Part shown: one piece after another, positions 6,891 through 8,921 of the stretch
Position numbering within the stretch: position 1 is the first letter of the stretch
How the letters are laid out: every line of letters starts with the position of its first letter
Assembly: GCA_027490595.1 (NCBI GenBank)
Contig: JAIXXU010000092.1
Location: forward strand, 1-8,921
Reading direction: 5' to 3'
DNA from: Pseudomonadota bacterium
Lineage (GTDB): Bacteria; Bdellovibrionota_B; Oligoflexia; Silvanigrellales; Silvanigrellaceae
DNA: 8,921 nt
Notes under the pieces: generated by a model
Databases searched by the model: none
What the model was told of the DNA's origin: nothing
Seen by the model: the letters and a program-made list of their open reading frames with translations, nothing else
Translations under genes and position numbers: made by a program

Positions 6891-7844
6891 ATGGAAAATA
6901 ATAAAATTATATATGTATTTACAAATTATCTTTATAGCTTAAGAAATATTATAGAAAATTTTGACTTTTCTTTAAAATTTGGAGGAGAAAAAATTCTATT
7001 GCAAAGTTCATTAAAAATAAAAAAAGTTCCAAGGGCAATATCAATTATCTATAATAAATATATATTTTATATATCTGAAAAAGAAGAAGTCAACTACATT
7101 AACAGCAAAGAAATATACAAAATAATAGAAAAAGAAATAAAAATAAACTCAATTTCAAGATCAAAATCCACTAAAATAATTTACAATGAAATATTAAATA
7201 ATATTAATTTCTTATTAAAAAGCAAATATAATAATCCAACTTTAAAGATGAGAAGCATTGAATATGACACATATTATCATCACTCACTGATTATGAGGAG
7301 CGATCAGTTCATAAAAGCAAATAGAGAAATACCAAACGAAATTATTCAAGACTTAATTTTTACTGCAAAAAAATATGAAACTAAGGAAAGCATTTTGGAT
7401 GATTCAAATAGAATTAATGAGACTTTCAATTTTAACTGGTCTGTTCCAATTATTTTAGGGATCCAAGACCTCAAAGATCTTGGCAAGAAATACCCTGGTA
7501 AAAGAACCTATAAATTTGTTATCAATACTGAAGGACAAATTAAATTCGGCCATGACATGGATGATATTTTATGGATAGATGATGGCTCAGAAAATGGAAA
7601 AACTTGGGTTGTATCGTTCACAAAAGATAATCTCACAGCAATTTGTTCTCATGCTGCTCTAAATTTTTACGAACCTGCTATTGCTGCAGGTAAAATTGTT
7701 TTTTATGAAAATGAAATAATAGAAATTGATAATTATTCTGGACATTATATGCCTGATCCCATTATTCTTCTGTTAACTAAAATTATTTTTTATTACCACA
7801 AGCTTCCTTTGAGAAAAAGTTTAAATCTTACGGGAAAATATTGA
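6891..7844 (+). CDS. Protein of unknown function with C-terminal SGHYxP motif, in the T6SS operon
   Basis: I do not recognise this as a T6SS core component. It is 317 residues from the ATG at 6891; a TTG at 6882 overlapping the tssA stop would add three. Neither start has a clear Shine-Dalgarno, so translation probably depends on coupling to tssA. The N-terminal two-thirds is Lys/Ile/Asn-rich without clear motifs. The last 110 residues look better conserved: TYKFVINTEGQIKFG (206-220), HAALNFYEPAIAAGKIVF (254-271), then EIDNYSGHYMPDP (278-290). The pattern 'strand-rich GNLYxG, H-[SA]-[SA]-L, A-A-G-x-I, SGHYxP' resembles, from memory, the C-terminal module of plant IQM-type and fungal proteins ('HSSFLAGG...AAGxL...SGHYRP'). 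No signal peptide is evident. A hydrophobic stretch near 290-302 is too short for a confident membrane helix. Position suggests an effector, adaptor or accessory role, which is inference only. Confidence 0.85.
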   Translation: MENNKIIYVFTNYLYSLRNIIENFDFSLKFGGEKILLQSSLKIKKVPRAISIIYNKYIFYISEKEEVNYINSKEIYKIIEKEIKINSISRSKSTKIIYNEILNNINFLLKSKYNNPTLKMRSIEYDTYYHHSLIMRSDQFIKANREIPNEIIQDLIFTAKKYETKESILDDSNRINETFNFNWSVPIILGIQDLKDLGKKYPGKRTYKFVINTEGQIKFGHDMDDILWIDDGSENGKTWVVSFTKDNLTAICSHAALNFYEPAIAAGKIVFYENEIIEIDNYSGHYMPDPIILLLTKIIFYYHKLPLRKSLNLTGKY

Positions 7845-7860
7845 TAGAGTAAATTTAAGG

Positions 7861-7868
7861 AAAGGAGG
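7861..7868 (+). promoter_or_regulatory. Strong Shine-Dalgarno site before the last gene
   Basis: AAAGGAGG sits 9 nt before the ATG at 7878. It is the closest match to the consensus anywhere in the plus-strand operon, where other genes rely on weak sites or overlaps. It fixes the start of the downstream gene and suggests independent, efficient translation initiation. Confidence 0.8.
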
Positions 7869-7877
7869 AAAAATATT

Positions 7878-8921
7878 ATGGGACTGCCTGGCGCTGCTGG
7901 AAATATACTATTTCAAGAGCGGGAAAATGCTCATATTTCTTGTTTATTTATTCTTGCTTTAGAAAATAGACGCCCTCCTGATGCCAAAGATCTTTATGAA
8001 TTTAGACGGATTGTATTTTCTCAGATAAACTCTGAAAAAATAAACTATTTTAATACCATTTTTAATACTGCTTTAAAATGCATTGAAATATCTCAAAAAA
8101 ATCTTGAACATTCGTTGCCAGAAAGATTTTCCTCCGAAATTAGGGACAAACTTTCTCAAAACAACGTCCAGGGGTTACGTTCATTTGCAGATATAAAAAA
8201 AAGAGATGTTTTCACAAATGGAGTTTTTTCTCCAGGGTCGCAAGTCGCATCAACAATTGCTGTTGCTACTCTTTTAGGAAATCCTATCACTCTTGTACCA
8301 ATTTTGTTTGCCGTTGTCGCTAACTTATCATTTCAAGGAATACGCTTTGTTTTTAGAGAAGCAAAATCGGAATACTATAATCGAAAATATATAAAAGCAT
8401 GGAAAGAAAATCTGAACCCTATTGACGACATTCATAAATTAAATTGTGGTGATATTCTCAAAGAAAATGTCAAAAATGAATTAATAGAAAACTTAAATAG
8501 ATTTTACGTTCAAAAAATGCTTTCTGAATGCAAAAATTTTAATAGTGTGATGCAAGCTATAACTTATTATATTAATAGAAAACAACTTCTCAAAGTATGT
8601 GATGCCTCTTATGAACTAATCATTCTTGGAGAAAATTTAGATTATATCATACTGTCTAAAATCTTATACAAATTAATAATACCAGAAAAAACAGAAGCCG
8701 TAGAAATACGAAAAAAAAAGATCAGCCCAATTTTCAGAAAAATAATTACATATAAAAACGTTAATGATTATATATGGTACTATTTTAGAGAAAAATTACT
8801 CATTGAAAATCTAAAAAAAGAATCCTATGATTTAGTATATTTTTACGGTTTTTTTAAATCCTGTATATTCCCATGTTTTTTTGAAAATAAAACAAAAGTT
8901 GGTAATGATATTATGTATGGA
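7878..8921 (+). CDS. Uncharacterised protein with one central hydrophobic segment, 3' end outside the window
   Basis: The frame stays open for 348 codons from the ATG at 7878 to the right edge with no stop, so the gene is truncated only by the window. The start is secured by AAAGGAGG 9 nt upstream. The protein begins MGLPGAAGNILFQERENAHI, has a soluble helical region to about 115, then one strongly hydrophobic, hairpin-like segment at about 122-158 (core VASTIAVATLLGNPITLVPI, continuing LFAVVANL). A long Lys/Ile/Tyr/Asn-rich helical region follows to the edge. No catalytic motif or known T6SS domain was recognised. It starts 33 nt after the SGHYxP gene on the same strand, probably in the same transcript. 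Early codons are less AT-rich than those of tssM. Possible roles are a membrane-acting effector, an immunity or chaperone partner of the upstream gene, or a lineage-specific T6SS accessory protein; nothing here decides between them. Confidence 0.8.
   Translation, partial: MGLPGAAGNILFQERENAHISCLFILALENRRPPDAKDLYEFRRIVFSQINSEKINYFNTIFNTALKCIEISQKNLEHSLPERFSSEIRDKLSQNNVQGLRSFADIKKRDVFTNGVFSPGSQVASTIAVATLLGNPITLVPILFAVVANLSFQGIRFVFREAKSEYYNRKYIKAWKENLNPIDDIHKLNCGDILKENVKNELIENLNRFYVQKMLSECKNFNSVMQAITYYINRKQLLKVCDASYELIILGENLDYIILSKILYKLIIPEKTEAVEIRKKKISPIFRKIITYKNVNDYIWYYFREKLLIENLKKESYDLVYFYGFFKSCIFPCFFENKTKVGNDIMYG

Noticed and set aside
7878..7910. N-terminus MGLPGAAGN as a PAAR-type tip motif
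   Set aside because: Only a superficial likeness; no repeated PAAR beta pattern or the expected glycine/histidine-rich repeats follow.

Overview
This window holds part of a type VI secretion system (T6SS) locus from an AT-rich Gram-negative bacterium. T6SS is a contractile, phage-tail-like injector anchored in the envelope. The Gram-negative assignment rests on the envelope-spanning TssL/TssM complex. Low GC in the TssL-TssM-TssA genes (about a quarter GC in sampled lines) and heavy Lys/Asn/Ile usage point to a low-GC member of the Proteobacteria or a related phylum. I cannot name the genus from sequence alone.

Layout. On the minus strand, from about 800 down to the left edge, lie tssB and the first 93 codons of tssC, which together encode the contractile sheath. 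A divergent intergenic region of about 200 bp (801-1003) separates them from a plus-strand operon. That operon runs tssL (DotU family, 1004-1774), tssM (IcmF family, 1771-5748), tssA (ImpA_N family, 5764-6885), a protein with a C-terminal SGHYxP motif (6891-7844), and an unrecognised gene with one hydrophobic central segment (7878 to beyond the right edge). The genes are nearly contiguous: an ATGA overlap for tssL/tssM, a 15-nt gap before tssA, a start at or within a few bases of the tssA stop for the next gene, and 33 nt before the last one, which has a near-perfect Shine-Dalgarno sequence.

How they work together. TssB and TssC polymerise into the contractile sheath. TssL and TssM form the inner-membrane anchor of the trans-envelope complex. 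TssA connects baseplate, anchor and growing tail. The last two genes are not T6SS core components and are the most interesting part of the window. They are candidates for effector, immunity or accessory functions, but the sequence does not prove any of these.

Unusual points. TssM keeps the shape of the family but lacks a recognisable Walker A loop and the usual N-terminal transmembrane hairpin. The sheath genes have clearly higher GC than the anchor genes across the divergent promoter. The fourth operon gene carries a motif I associate with plant IQM-type and fungal proteins. No RNA genes, insertion sequences, CRISPR arrays or convincing terminators were seen.
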